Origin: Callipepla californica brunnescens
Taxonomy: Eukaryota > Chordata > Aves > Galliformes > Odontophoridae
Assembly: GCA_023055505.1 (NCBI GenBank)
Contig: JALIRH010000002.1
Coordinates: forward strand, 56,540,733 to 56,604,732
Direction: 5' to 3'
DNA: 64,000 nt
The translations under genes and the position numbers were made by a program. The notes below the pieces were generated by a model that saw only the letters and a program-made list of their open reading frames with translations, ran no database searches and was not told where the DNA came from. Numbering within the stretch: the stretch's first letter is position 1; each line of letters opens with the position of its first letter. Shown in pieces: positions 1 through 13,912 of this stretch.

Positions 1-510
1 TTAGCTCAGATGATAAGACAGGCACATCTCTGACTGTGGACTACCATTTGTTTTCAACAGGAGGCTAAATTTTGGAGTGTAGATGGGAATTATAAGTTAT
101 TATCTTTGTTGTCTGGGAGACAGTACTAGACAGATTCCTAACCAAAATGGATCTGAAAGGAGAAACCAACTGCCAAAATATATTTCAGGGACATTTGACA
201 TCGTCTTGTCTTACAACACTAACAATGAAAACCGTTGCTAGGTGCAAAGCACTTTCCATAAACTCTAGTTGGCTGTGGAATTCAGTTCTACAACACTGAT
301 ACCCAATAAGACCACAAGTGGCATCAACCACTGAACGGACATGTCATGCAAGGTCTTATTTGGATCACAATCAAGCATTATTTTGGCAAGGCAGAGGAGA
401 GAACACAAAACACTCTAATGGTCCTCTAAGTCATAATCGGAATGTGTTTTCCCTTAGAAATAGATTAAAATCAAACACTGCAACAGCTTTCATCAGAACC
501 ACCCTGGCAT

Positions 511-650
511 TTCATAGAACGGTCTGAGCTGGAAGGGACCTTAAAGACCATCTAGTTCCATTTCTTCTGCCAAGGGAAGGGACACCTTCCTCTACAGCAA
601 GTTGCTCAAAGCCCCATCCAACCTGGCCTTGAGCACTTTTCATGTTACCA
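511..650 (-). mobile_element. CR1 LINE 3'-end fragment
   Basis: The plus strand carries the reverse complement of a CR1 tail: tagaacggtctgagctggaa, then gttgctcaaagccccatcca and acctggccttgagcac. It is an old truncated copy lying in a TEX10 intron. Confidence 0.9.
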
Positions 651-1058
651 GAGAACTATTACTGTCATCTGGCATTACTCAAGAATGCTCACAAGCCACA
701 TTAAGGATTTTAAATAAGGACTGAAATACGAAAGCATCACACAACTCTCCTCCCTGGTAATTATCTTCTTCCAGTAAAGAGAACTCCTTGTCTTCTCATT
801 ACTAAGTCTTAAAATGTAAAAGAAGTGAAAACAGAAGGCGGGTAAAAGAACACATTAAATTTTAAGTATCAGCAGGATGAAGTTAGCATTTTTCCTAAAA
901 ATGAAACAATTTTCAATGCCATGTGTGAAATTCAGTTTACCTGTATAAACACAACACGCTTGTAATAACCAAAGATTTAAGACAAAGTGACCCAGAAACA
1001 ATAAAACAACTCAACCTTTCCCAGTGCACAGATGTCACTTTGGAGAAACTTATCTTAC

Positions 1059-1297
1059 CTTTGTTCTGCTGTATTTGCATTAGCCTCCACGTCACACCCA
1101 GCAGTCTATTCACCTGCTTGCTATTCAACCTGCTGCCATCCTGGAGAGTATCAGTCACAAATTTCCTTATCATGTCCAGCCAACCGGAATCCGCCTGAAG
1201 CGTTGAAGCACTTGCTAGTGAAACCATTATGTCACACAAGGTTAAGTTCAGCAAAAGATGGTCTACATTGTTTGATGATGTCGTACAAAACTTGTTG
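1059..1297 (-). CDS. TEX10: TEX10 coding exon 5
   Basis: A 239-nt exon with [19 protein letters not shown] and [20 protein letters not shown], strongly TEX10-like. The acceptor is tcattag and the donor gtaaga, leaving phase 1. I did not find the following exon in bases 1-1058, so it should lie outside the window. Confidence 0.95.
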
Positions 1298-4200
1298 CTA
1301 ATGAGGAGCAGGAAGAAAAAGAAACATCTCAAAAATCATTCTACGTCTTTCAATATGCTGTTACTTTGACAGGAATTGCACTACGTAGGGAAACAAGAAT
1401 CAAAGCTCTAAATTGTGTCCCTATAGCTCTTGGGCATTTTTACCTTGACCTAGCAGCACTTCTGGGTGCCTTAAACAGGGAAAGGAATATCACAAAATGA
1501 CTCCTCACATTCAGATTCTCCTCTTGCATTTCTTTTCCTGAGAGGAATCACACTTTCTGTCACTACCACATAACAACAAGCACCATGAACAGAGAAAAAT
1601 TCATTTATGTACCTTTTTTCCCAACTCCTGTACAATAAGAAAACTATTAGCCACCATCACCATATCCCACCAAGGTTTGAAAGTCAAAATTGAGAGTTAC
1701 CATGAAATTTATCTGCAGAAAGCTGCAAATAGGAATGCCTAATTCGGAACACAGAGGTTTGAAATGATACAACAGAGCACGTGAAACTGCACAAACATTA
1801 AGTGCAGTCAATCTTCAATTCAATATAGTCAAATGTTACCATAAATGGAGATAAATCTCAACCTATAGGCCGCATCACTTACAGATCACAAACTCTAACC
1901 ATTTTTTCCATGTTCAGAAAATGCTGAGTTAAATGCTAGCAGTAGTACTATGACACAGATGCAGGCTGCTACCCATTTACATGGACTGCAACGGCAGAGA
2001 ACAACTCCAGAACAGACCCCGTGCAAATAGTCTGACCTCTGGGAGCTGAAAAGGGACACAGCTATCGGCTTGTACCAGAACAAAAACCACATGCCCACTC
2101 TGCCAGCTCAGTAGCTAAGAACAGCATGAGTTTGTTCAGCTTCTCCATGCCTGTTCCATATCGCCTTCTCACAAAGGTCAGGCACAACAAGACCCATCTA
2201 CCTCTCCACCTGTACTCACCCAGAAGATGTGGCTGAGGAAGCATGCTTTAACCGTGTTTTGTTGCAATTCAACAAAGAAAACAGAATCTGACTAGTTTCA
2301 TAATTAACACGGACCACTATTAAACAGTATGCAAACTCCAGATAAAAGCTTTCAATAAAATACTTTCATTTCATTTCTTTAAAACAGCATTTTCGTTTCT
2401 ACTGGAGGACACTGAGATGACTTCCTATCCAGTGCTTTTAATAAGTACAACCAGAACTCTCCGGTTGCGCAGACCTTCCAAGGAACACGTGATAAAAACA
2501 GCTTAAGAATATCAGAAATTTGATATCAGATAAGACTCACGCATATTGTCTCATTTTAGGAAACTAAAAGCTGTGGCACAACACTGAGTTTATTCTTACC
2601 CTTTGCATGCATCTTTCTTTTTGTGTTTTACTGTTTCTTGTAAAGAGTAAGGAAAATTACGCATGAAGTGGTGCTTGAAATCAACAAGGTAATTCATTCG
2701 AAGCCATACTTCCTATTAAGGAAAGCAGACGACAGAAAAAACTCTGGTAAGTGAAAGGCATCATGCACAAACTGTAAGGTTCACAAAACACAGCATACAA
2801 TTCAAGATTATAACATTTAATCCAAAATGGACTGGTACGTGCTCCTAGCACACACTGATGTGGATATATGCAATATTAAACCAAGGGAGTTAAAAATATC
2901 AACTGAAAATGCTTTTAACATTAGCTTTTCAGAGCAATACTATGAGTTACTTGGAGTGACTGTCTTAAATTTTCCAAAGACATATTCTGACAATGCCTTC
3001 ATCTTTCCCATTATTAACATATTTGTAGTTCAAAGCCTGCCAACATGAAACATCTTCCACTAAGAAGTCTATCCTTACAGAAAAAGGTTGTTATATTCAA
3101 AAATAATTGTAGCTTGTGGGTTACCAGACACTCAGTCACTGTTCCACACACACAAAAGCCTGCATTGCTAGCACAATAATCTTTATTTTCAAGTATTAAG
3201 AAAATGACCAAACTATTTCCAAGATTAACAAGCACATCCAGAGCAGTTTTATAAGATGTCTCCAATAACCACTTTGGCCCTTATAGCCCAAGGACTTATT
3301 AAATGAGCAGCACTTTCATTTTCAAACTGAGCTCTATTTGAACACACTTTAAGTATAAAGATGACTGTGAAGGAATAGAGAGGATACAACTATAAAATAC
3401 AGTATCCTCAAAAAATAAGTTGTACAGCCATCACCCTGAGGTCATAATGCAACTGTGCATACAGAAAACATCTCACACCTTGACACAGGAGTACTTCTTC
3501 CTCATGACCAAGAGGCAGGCACCCTACAGCCAAGGGCAGCAGCCCTAAAGTAGCCTAACAAAAAAGGTCAGCAGCAGCAGGTTGCCCAAGCCTCCTTCCT
3601 GCCTGCTTACAAGCAGTCCTGGCAAAAGGATGAAAAGGTAAATGGGACACATCGAATACACCCCTCAGGTTGTGTATGTGGGCTAACCCTGCTCTAATGG
3701 GTTGACTCCACATTTTTTTTCCAGTAATTATTCTGTATGTTCCATATACTGAGCAGTTCTACAAACCCATACACAGACAAAACCAAAGAGCTGTTGCTCT
3801 TCCAACTAGTCTCAAGAGCTGAAATGGAAAGTATGCATTTGCCAGCTTGCTAGGTCTTCTGAAGAGCAGCAGAAGTAACAAAAAAGGCAGTCCATTTATC
3901 AAGTAAAGAGACAAATCAGAGCAAAAAAGTTTCAAGGATGTTTTCAAAATACCTAATGCTTTGATTCCATGCCACGGGTGATACTACCAGTCATGGCACA
4001 GCAGTGTAAGTTCTACCAATCAGTCAGAGGATTTCATTCCACACATCCCTTACCTTTCCAAAGGCTTAGGGTTTGTTTTTACCTCTGCTTCTCCAATGTA
4101 TAAAACTTTTCAACATGTTAAATGAACAAACAAACACCTCCACATTTCCTCAAATTTATATTCTAGAGGTTATCTGGGAGACAATGCTCCTCTTCTCCAG

Positions 4201-7200
4201 TATGACTTTGAGTCTTAAAACCTTCTGTGCTGCAGTCATCAAGGATTCCTGGAGTCTACTGCTGAACTGAGCAATGAGTTCACTGGTTTCTTCCCTAAAG
4301 ACTTAAAACAAAAAAAAAAAAAAAAAAAATCCAAACTCATGTTTTGCTCACAGCCTAGGCTTTTTGTCTCTTACTCAATAAAACAGTTCCACTACTTCCA
4401 GTCACAAACTCACCAACCAGCTCACTGGTTTCTGATCGAAACAAAAATGGACTCTCATCATTACGCCACGTTTCAGTTCTCCCTTACCATTTTGTACGTT
4501 TCATCGTGTCGCTTTGTGAGCTTCCACAACAAATGTATTATACTAAGCACTTGCTGCATAAGTTGCTGACAATCTGATTCCAAAAGATTTCCGAGAATGG
4601 GAGCTGATTGTGCAGGAGATGCTTCAATCCAGCACTCAATCAGTAATGGAATTATTATCTCAATAAAACCTTTCAAATTCTCAGCCGAGGACAGGCCTTT
4701 TTCTGCACTGTCCATTACACTTGCCAGAGACCTATACGACAAAAAGCAAAGGAAAAAGAAAAAAGGTAAAGATCACACCTTTAAAAACAGTTTAGAGCAA
4801 AACCACTTTCCTGCTTTCTTTATACAAAAAAAATATGTTTTTAATACACTAAGTTTGCCTTTTCCCTTGCTAGATATTTCAATTCAAAACGGAGCTCAAA
4901 CCAAGTGCAACAAACCTGGTCCTGATCCCCCCACATATTTGTGTTTCTAGAACAGCTTCTTACATGTCATTATTTCACTTCCCATTGTTACACGTTAAGT
5001 CTACAGAAAAGGAGAAATAGGACTTGCATTATCATATCACTTTCCAGCAATAGATGAAATTCCACTGTGCTCAGCACAACAGAATAAAAAAAGCTTTAAG
5101 TCCCCTGAAGCAAAAATAATGAAACTGACTACAGCGTATTGTCAAACGCATGAGGTTTATTACGGGTACTGCTAAAGATCATTATTAACTAACACAATGG
5201 TTGCTCATAATCATAGAAAAATAATTAAGCAAAAATAGATCAATTACCATTGTGATGGTTTAAATTAAAATAAAGCTCTGGAGAGCGACTGGCTCAAAAG
5301 TTATTAAAATGAGTCGCTAATGAAGACAGAAATTATCCAAAAATAAGGAGATAGTTTAAACTACATATATCCTAGAAAGCAAGAAAAACGAGGTTCTCAG
5401 AACACTTCTCTAGGGATTATCCACACTGACGACAAAATTCTGCTCCTGGATAAATTCAGACAATTTATACCCATTCTGTAAAGAAAAGTCTTTAAAGAAA
5501 GTAACACCTGAAGAATTCCTGCTGTTTTTATGCAATACAGAAGCTTCTGAATGGGTTCCTAAACACCTGATGTGGGGAAAACAAAAACAACACAGAAGAG
5601 CAATAACAACTTCAACTTACAAGTGCTGATGCTGCTTTCCATGAAGATTTTTTCACAGAATGCTCATGCTAAGGAATTTCCATAATTCTAAATTCCTAAT
5701 ACATGCAAAAAAAGTATGCTGAATTTCCCACTAAATCCTTTTCATTGATATTCTCAAAGATACTTCTTACAGACATACATTCAAAATTAGATCTGAAGCA
5801 CTACTTGCTTTCTTGCCACGGATTGTTTTTAAGTAGTTCAAATTCAGATTGGATTAAATAGACAAAGTTGTTTTCTCTGATGATTCTGCAATTTCCACGC
5901 CATCCAATTAGTTGCATCTTTCTGTGGTGTTCCTTCCTCCCTCTAAACTCAGCAGTAGCGACCAACATACCTGGTCAATTTAATGTGGTTTTTCTCCTAT
6001 TAAACTAAAGCATTTTTTGTTAATTGTCTACACACTGTAGACACCACAGTTAAGGCATCAGTTTCTTTCAGACTACAAAGTTTAGGGTGAGTTAAGTCCA
6101 GTGTAGACATCTAAATACATGGTAGACAAATCTGACCTGACGGAGCCTTAAAGCATCACAGGACAAGAAAGCTGACGTATGCTTATACCTGTAATTTTAC
6201 TGAACAGTTGTCCTGTAAATGTTAATGATGTGAGAAGACTTGGCTGAAATTGCATAGTGTCAAGTAATTGGCTAAGACAGATCTGAAGTCTTATTTCTTC
6301 ATCATTTCTCTAAATATAATACCAGGTTAGAAGAGCAGCACAAAACATGGGAAGTTGGCAATACCTGAATATCAGCACAAAAGCATAATACTGCACAATC
6401 AGCTATTTTAATAGATACCTGAAACAAGGAACAGGGAACAGTAAAAATAAAAATCCAGAGAAGAGAGAAGCAGTGCCAACAGGAACTCAACCAGATACTG
6501 AAAGTATCTGGGCAAGAAAACTTTTACATCTCCCCACAAACGAAGCTCATACATCTCAAGGTATTCTCTTTCACACATTCAGAAGACAGCAAAAGGACTA
6601 AATAAAATTTTGCTGACAGTAACAGATTACACATACAAGTGTGATCTGTTCAGCATGCATTTGATGAGTGCAATACCCTTTGCCAACACGTGGACACAGG
6701 AACGAGGAAAGCTGGATGTCAAATGAAGTGTTGATCCTTTTGTCCCACGTCATTTATCAGTGTTCCCTAACAGTAGGGTGGCTCTGAGAAAAAGCCACAA
6801 AGCACCTTATCTTCACATCAGGAGAAAATATCAGTGAGGGGAGCTGTCAGACACTCATACACACAGCCCTTTAAGCTGTTACTTCCCTTAAAATGCTAAC
6901 ATTCTTCTGAAAAATAGCAAACAATTACTTTTCGTGGTAGCTTATCTACAACTTGAGAGTAGGAGAGCAAAAGAAATTTTGGAAAGGAACGTCAAGGAAG
7001 CACAAAAGAAACAAAATAGGAAAACAACTGCCTGCTGCTTAAAATAGGAAGTCACTGGAAGTTATCAATTTTTTTTTTTTTGGTCTTGAAGTCAGAGCTC
7101 CTCTTCCTTACAGGTGGATCCAGAAAAACACTCAGCTTAATTCTCCTCATCTGTCTATCTGATACACAGCTCACACATGTATTTACTACGCTGTCTTCCA

Positions 7201-10200
7201 GTTTAGCCACTCAAGTCTTCTCCAATTTACAATGCAGCTTCAGTTTGTCCTTTCTCAGCAGGAACAGATGCTCTACTGTTTTGCTTCAGTACCATTTCCA
7301 GTCCAAAACAAGATCATACACCTTGGTATCACCAAATTCAAGTTGTGCAGGCCTTCCATTTTCCCAAACCTGAAATGAATTTGATGCAGAATGCAGCAGT
7401 CAGCACATACGGCAGAGAACATCCCAGTAATTTACTAACTTATTATGATCTTCTATTCACATATAGTAGGAAGACCTAACACACGACAGAATATAACAGT
7501 CTTATGATGTGCGCTGCTGGACCATTCAGCACGCCAAGCTCAGAAGGGACCTACAGTTTACCAAACACTGACACTGCTGCCTGCTTTGAAAACCTTGTTC
7601 TGTAATCACTAGATTATCTAGGACTTGGCACCTCTCCTATAGAACTTCCAAGAAAAACACAAATTGGCAACTAAAAAAAATACAATAATATTAGTGATAT
7701 TTGTACTTTTTAAGGAATGAAGTTGAAACTTATTTGTAGTATTGGTGATGAGACCTTCTATCATCAGTGCACGCACATGATGCAATAATAGTTATTTCTG
7801 GTTTGAATGACTCATTACCTGTAGTTAAAACTTCACTACTTCAGCACTGACTTCTTCAAAGAAAAAAAAAAAGAAAAATACACTGTCTGAAATTTCACAA
7901 GTCTTCAAAGAGCATTAAGGACCTTTCACACCTCTTACTTGAGGTCATTTTTGTCACTATAAGTAATAGTCACAGCAGGGGCAAAAGAAATGACTGTCAC
8001 TGGGAAAAAATGAAAATCCCCATCATTGGGTCTGGATGAAACAGAACTAAGCTACTTCAAAAAAGATTTCAGAGAGAAGGGCTGCGTGCTGTAGGTATCC
8101 ATCCTGTTTCTCACATTAAATACAAAAGCTAGCAGAATACTTTTTGCTCTTAATATACACCATGAATATCCAGTAAAGTAAGCTGTATGGGCCCTCTGAA
8201 AATAAAAATAAAAAAGCCTACACCAAAGCCATGAGCATATGCAATAAAAAGAGAACATTCAAGTACCTTGTACGGTTATTCCTTCTCTTTCCATTCTTCT
8301 GCTCTGCTCCCAACAGCTTTCTCTGCCAACTCTGCTTTGGATGTTAGCAATGTTTCCTTCTGCTCTTCTGGCTCCTCCTCACGCTTGCAAATGGCTTTTT
8401 GAAAGTATTTATAACCAGAAGTGGATCACGATGTTTCACCGAAATCTAGCTCCTCAGAAAAGGGGAATCCAATTCAGGTGACACCAGATGTAAAGTTTAC
8501 TTTCCTAGACCTTGGATACAATGCACCTTTAACTACTACAGGGCATGGAACTTCACACACTGCGTATCATTCAGTGCACAATAAAAGAATCCCCTCATAT
8601 TCTGTGGTCCCTAGCTGTACAATGCTGACTGCACAGATGAAATGCTTAGAAGTGTTTTTCACTGAGCAGTGAACCCTTCTGCTGCCTGAAGACTGGCATT
8701 CACCGCAGCAGGTACTGCTGGTTGTGACTGAACTCTCATGCTATAGCAACAATCACTTTCATAAGAATACACTGCACATTTTAATTACCTTAACATAAGA
8801 GTCCTGTAACTACTCTAAGTAGTCCACTCTCTACCAAGAGGAAGCCTAAGAGCATAGGAATTAAACAGTCACTCGCACGTCACCAACATGGAGATGGAAA
8901 AGGCCGGCTAATTCAGATCAAGACCTGTGGTTGTGGTACTAAAGGAGAACACCACTCCTTCAGTGCCTGCTTCAAAGATAGGAGGGAGACAAAATGATGG
9001 ATTAAACAGTGGGTTTTATACATCTTTTTCTGTCACTGACCTCCTTAAGACGGATTTGGTAAAACCCACTTCAGTGTAGTTTGTCTTCCCCAGTAGTAAA
9101 ACAAGGATTGTGGTTCCTCTTCAAACTGCTTTGAAATGTATGGACTAAAAGTGCTATGTAACAGCTAAAGAACACTTTTTTTTTTTCCCCTAGGTAGCTC
9201 ATTCCAGGTGTTCAGTCACCACATGTATAACATCTACAGAAGCACATATACTTGAGGATGGCAACATTCAAAGGTACCATAAGAAAAAAACTGGGGATGG
9301 AAGGTTCCCCTCTGGCTTGAGGAGTGGGTGAATCAGAAAAGAGGGAGAGAAACAAATCTTGCTAATTATTTCTTCCTAAACTTCACCTCAGACCTATTTA
9401 CAAAGTTAGTAAAAACCACACAGACTTCTGTGACTAAACAAATTACACCTTTTCCCACTTTCAGTGATGCGTCTCAGAAGAAACACCTTTTATTCATAGT
9501 GAAGATATAAACTGATGAATTAAGAACATCTCAAACTGGAAATCCAGCAGAATTTCAAACAACCAGACATACTATTTTACAAAGAGGCTACTTCAAGATG
9601 AAGAAATTAGACTCCTTCTAAGGCTATTATACTTCCTATGGTAAAAGCATAAAATTTCAGTCAAATTCATTACCACTGTGTAACAAATACATTTACATTC
9701 AGTACAGAGAAATGTGTCTGCTTGCCCCTACATGTCTGATATCCCGCAATAATTTGTAGTCTTCGGTTTGCAATCCAAAAAGAAAACACTCAAGAGAAGA
9801 GTTGTTCTTCCAGTATTATTATATCATGAAGTTTTAACTTGCTAGCAAGAAAGCTCATTATGTACACACAGCCCACTCATCCGCCGAGAATTTCCCAGTT
9901 TTCAAGCTAGTGCAGTAAAACTGCACATTACCCTACATGCTCTGAAAGACGCTTCAGAGGCAATGCCACAATAAGAACCAAACAGTTACCTTCAAGATCA
10001 ATAAGCCAGAGTTCACCATTAACTGGGATCATACAGATGACATTAAGTTATTTTGGAATTAAACTTTTCTCACCTCAATCTAAACGATGAGTTCATCTTT
10101 GGTCGTAAGCCATCATTTTGATACAGATGTACGTGTTGCTGATTATTTGCATGGACCTTCCAGCTTATAAATACTGGGTTCCTCACAGAATGAGGGCTAT

Positions 10201-11768
10201 CCTTTTGTTCTTGAAGCCCCTCGTCTTCTATTTCATTGGATCCATCCACCACTGCCTGGAGGAACTTCTTGAGCCTGATAAGTACATTTAATCTCCACTG
10301 CTGAGATGTTACTCTGCGGTTTGGATTAACAGACAGCATCCAGGAAAGTTTGTCTTTGCTTTTCAGTCTTTTTGACAGTTGCTGGTGAGAAATAAGCTCT
10401 ACAAAATTCTTCAATAATATACTACTGCGATCTGTAAGAAGAGCTGGGTACGTTTCCAACAAAACGTCCAGGACCTTCAATGAATCCTCCTGAATTCCCT
10501 CGCTGATGTGAGTCATGGCACTGGAAAGATGGGCACTTACCAAAGGAAAAAATGGAGCAATCTGTTCAGCTCTTATTTTTGAAGCCAAGAACTGAAGCAG
10601 GTGAACAGTCGCTCCCCTGACACCAGAATCTTTGTCTGTAAACACTGCTGCCACCTCACTAATTATGTTTGAAAGGTGTGCATCAATTAGAAATGGATAC
10701 TGAGACAGGAGATCTTTGAGCCCAAGAAGCGCATTCTGTTTAACCCCAGGACTATAATGGTGCATCTGTGAAAGTAAATCCTGCAAGGAAAGAAACATAT
10801 TTGTTACCATTATTACTCTAAGCTTGTTGAACTTCCTTTCCTACGTTCTCGTACTTTTATTCTCCTAAACATTAAAAAATGCAGAATCTGTTCTAACAAC
10901 GCACTGCTGTCTGTAGAAGCAATGTAGTTTCTAAACAGATATACTTTACAAATATGAGGTGTAACAATGAACAAATCAGCAACATTCAAACAACAGGAAA
11001 AACAAGATACCACCTGTTCTTCAGGTAACAAGGTAACATTTCATTCTCAAGTATATATACAACCCTACTGACATAGCAGAGGTTTTGAAACCCAGCTTTT
11101 ACATTATAATCTAAGACTTTCAAAAACAGCATTCATCTCAAACATTTAGAAGAGCACGCAACTTCAGCCTTCCACTGCTGAAAAGCCCAGCCATGAGTTA
11201 CATGCAGGCACAGAAATATAAGTCATTCAGTTCATGGCTCAGCCTAGTTTTGTTTATTTTTTTTTTTTTTAATACATCTTTTTTTCTTAGAATCTATTAC
11301 AGGAACTTCAGTCACAGAACGGTAGGGTTGGAAAGGACATCGAGTCCAACCCCCTGCCAAAGCAGCTCCCTAGCCCAGGTTGCACAGGTAGACATCCAGG
11401 TGAGCCTTGAACATCTCCAGAGAAGGAGACTCCACCACCTCTCTGTGCAGCCTGTGCCAGTGCTCCGTCACTGCACTGTGAAGAAGATCCCACACACGTG
11501 TGTGACCATTTCCCCTCTAAGCAAAACAAAATCAAGCAAATGTCAAAGTCAGTATCTGTCAATTCAGAATGCATTGCCCAGAACATACCTTAATGTTAAA
11601 TTTTCTATTTTGCGTAGTAAGCATTCCATCTTCTTTAAGCTGCTCAGGAATTTGTATGGCCTTAGTTTTGAAAGTGGTATCTGTTGCATTTTCTAGCTTA
11701 GGCTTTTTTTTCCCAACTTTTAATTTCACTTTCTGGAAGTCTTCTTGATGTTTCCTTTTTTTAGTCAT
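1059..11768 (-). CDS. TEX10: TEX10 (testis-expressed 10), 5' half, five coding exons
   Basis: Coding exons in transcript order are 11768-11589, 10780-10074, 4731-4488, 2712-2600 and 1297-1059. All have AG/GT borders and matching phases (0, 2, 0, 2), giving 494 complete codons; the rest of the roughly 930-residue family protein lies beyond the left edge. Seen: a Lys-rich N-terminus ([16 protein letters not shown]) that looks like a nuclear/nucleolar signal, then a helical-repeat region and the blocks [16 protein letters not shown] and [18 protein letters not shown], which I recognise from vertebrate TEX10. Known for the family: TEX10 is the metazoan counterpart of yeast Ipi1 and works with PELP1, WDR18, LAS1L, NOL9 and SENP3 in ITS2 processing and 60S subunit release. 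The neighbour MSANTD3 agrees with human synteny. The first exon is probably non-coding and lies in the CpG island near 14.2-15 kb. Confidence 0.96.
2600..2712 (-). CDS. TEX10: TEX10 coding exon 4
   Basis: A 113-nt exon reading [17 protein letters not shown]... with a basic end (KHKKKDACK). The acceptor is ccttaatag and the donor gtaagaa. It enters phase 0 and leaves phase 2, exactly joining its neighbours. It has no in-frame ATG-initiated ORF long enough to be conspicuous and was found by phase matching. Confidence 0.93.
4310..4329. repeat. poly-A run (20 A)
   Basis: Uninterrupted A tract on the plus strand inside the TEX10 intron between the exons ending at 4488 and 2712. It reads as poly-T in the transcript. 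No adjacent retroelement body was recognised. Confidence 0.8.
4488..4731 (-). CDS. TEX10: TEX10 coding exon 3
   Basis: A 244-nt exon after a gtcgtatag acceptor. It completes the Arg codon left by the previous exon and reads [13 protein letters not shown]... to ...HDETYKM, ending phase 0 before gtaagg. The pair LLIECWIEA and LLWKLTK is typical of the TEX10 central region. Confidence 0.95.
10074..10780 (-). CDS. TEX10: TEX10 coding exon 2 (ARM-like repeat region)
   Basis: This large 707-nt exon covers residues 61-295 and starts [20 protein letters not shown]. The acceptor is tccttgcag and the donor gtgaga, ending phase 2. The amphipathic helical repeats ([29 protein letters not shown]) match the Ipi1/TEX10 N-terminal ARM-type region. 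Its final AG completes an Arg codon with the first base of the exon at 4731. Confidence 0.95.
11312..11522 (-). mobile_element. CR1 LINE 3'-end fragment
   Basis: On plus, ggttggaaaggacatcgagt, ccaaccccctgccaaagcag and gagccttgaacatctccaga are the reverse complement of a CR1 3' end. It sits in the short intron between TEX10 coding exons 1 and 2, only about 70 nt from the exon 1 donor. Confidence 0.9.
11589..11768 (-). CDS. TEX10: TEX10 coding exon 1 (N-terminus)
   Basis: The exon begins at 11777 after a cttgcag acceptor. ATG is at 11768-11766 with A at -3. It encodes residues 1-60 ([11 protein letters not shown]... to ...NRKFNIK) and ends in phase 0 before gtatgt. Because an acceptor directly precedes this exon, the transcript must have an upstream non-coding first exon. 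Confidence 0.95.
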
Positions 11769-13409
11769 CCTGATTCTCTGCAAGAAGACATTCAGAATTT
11801 CAATTTGATTAAACACAAAACATTTTCCACCAAAAAGCAGCAAACTCTTGGTGAAAGCTAGTTTTTACATATCTCCTCTGCATAAACTACTGCCTGCTAC
11901 TGAGACAAGATGCTAAGCTAAACAGACCTGCAGGCTGATCCACTACAGCTGTCCTTGTGCCTAGAAAACATGCTGCTGTTCCTTTGGTTGTCTTCACTCT
12001 GAGAACAGCTTTACTGAAAAAGATCACCTGAAGATCTTCATCTTCCACTGCTTTATCAGAATATGTCAGAGTTGTGGGCTGTTTTTTAGTTTGTTTGTTT
12101 CTTTTAAAAAAGGTCCTGCTGGTAAAGCAACTTCTTATATACTCGACACCTGTCAAACCTAAAGAGGTCAGCAGCATGTCTTCATCTGCATGTTGCCTAA
12201 CAACTCCATCACAAACAGCACACTCGTCTGCACAGGTAAAACCACAGATCTCATCAGGCCTTCACTGATAGCACAGCACACAGGACCAGGCAAACTTCCA
12301 GTACGCTTTCAAAAGCACAGCTGTGCATTAAAGATTAACAAAAAGAAAGGAGGAAAAACAACAACAACAACAAAAAGGCTAAAAGGGCATGGAGAGTGAA
12401 AAGATGCTTAAAAGCTAAGTCATATTTAATAAGGTATAAAAAAAAAGGCAGTGTGAACAGCTCTACTTAGATGCATAGTCACACTGGACTAGACATACAA
12501 TGAGCAGAACAAATTCAAACCATCGCTTCGATTTCTGCTCGGCCTTCAGTACATCTGTACAGGTAAGAGCACGCTTAGATCAGCCAGATCAAAGAAAACA
12601 GGCTGCACCACTGGTTGCTTATCTTCCTTCCCCCGCCATTCCCATACTTTTAATCTGAATGCCGCAGTACCCAACATCAGGCACAAATCACACTCAGATT
12701 TCTGTTAATTAAGACCACAAATCCACGGTCCGATGAGCCCTAGAAGCAGTTGTGGAGATTACTACAATTTAAAAGGGGAAGCAAGGAGATTAAGTAGAAA
12801 GTGGTTATGATGTTTAACATTTCACAGCTGGAAATCTGATTGCTTCCAGATCTCATTGCATCCAGCGCTTAAATCCAGCTTTAAAGGTTCCTGCTGTCAG
12901 GCCTATGAACTTGATTCTTTCTCAGGATAAGGGAATCTCTCTTTTGAGCCACTCTGTGGGTAACTGCTTTTGGACATTATTAATATTTGACACTGTGAAC
13001 GTAAGTTTCAACATTTAAAGATTAATTTTATTAAAGCGGATGTAATCACCACTCACTCTAGCAAATAAAACCCCATAGCTGATTTTTCAATGGACTTCAG
13101 ATTTGGTACACCTGTGCTGCATTACGTTATTTCATATCCACATCACAGCTCTATGTAAGGCCATCTGAACTGAAGTTTTGCTCTAATATTTAATATTTGC
13201 TCTAATATTTAATGTCTGAAAAGTTTTAAAAATACCTCAGGTTTCGGTCCTTTAAAAACAAGACACATTAGCATTCATGTATAACAACCCTGGTTTTATA
13301 ACCTTTTGGGGTTTCGTCTGTTTTGTGTTTTTTTAAACCTCACATATCCTTCAGGGAAAATTAAACAAAGTTTCTTCTCTCAATTGCAGAAACAGCTGAA
13401 AACTCATTG

Positions 13410-13912
13410 TCAGCAGGACCAGGGAGGTAATCTCCCCTCCGTACTCAGCACTGGTGAGGCTGCACCTCAGGTGGCATGTTCAGTTTTGAGCCCTTCACTA
13501 CGAGAAGGGCAGTGAGGCCTTGGAGCGCGTTCAGAGAAGGGCAATGAAGCAGTGAGAGTCTGGAGAATGGGAGGTTCACAGGAGACCTTTCACACTCCTC
13601 TGCCTGAAAGGAGTTGATAACGAGGTGGGAGTCAGCCTCTTCCCTTAGGAAACAGACAGGACAAGAGATAATGGCCTTAAGCTGTGGCAGGGGAGGTTCA
13701 GGTTGGATATTAGGGAGAATTTCTTCTCAGAAAGAGCAGTGAGGCAGTGGCACTGCTGCACACGGAGGTGGTGGCTTCAGCATCCCTGGAGGTGTTCAAG
13801 AACCATGTGGATGTGGCACTGAGGGACATGGTCAGTGGGCATGGTGGGGGTGGGCTGATGGTCGGACCTGATGGTCTTAGTAGTTCTTTTCCAACCTGAA
13901 TTACTCTATGCA
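13410..13912 (+). mobile_element. CR1 LINE fragment
   Basis: Sense CR1 3' region: ggtgaggctgcacctcaggt, gaggttcaggttggatatta, catccctggaggtgttcaag and gatgtggcactgagggacat, ending in a ttttccaacctgaatt-like tail. It lies in the first TEX10 intron just downstream of the promoter. Confidence 0.93.

Noticed and set aside
4147..4276. Minus-strand open segment ([15 protein letters not shown]) after a ctttag acceptor
   Set aside because: The frame required after TEX10 exon 3 (phase 0) hits a stop in it, and no good donor follows. The exon at 2600-2712 fits instead.
5621..5668. 48-base open segment on minus with a strong gtaagt donor in the TEX10 intron
   Set aside because: TEX10 exons 2 and 3 already join in correct phase with TEX10-like sequence across the join; this piece needs phase 0 and does not fit.
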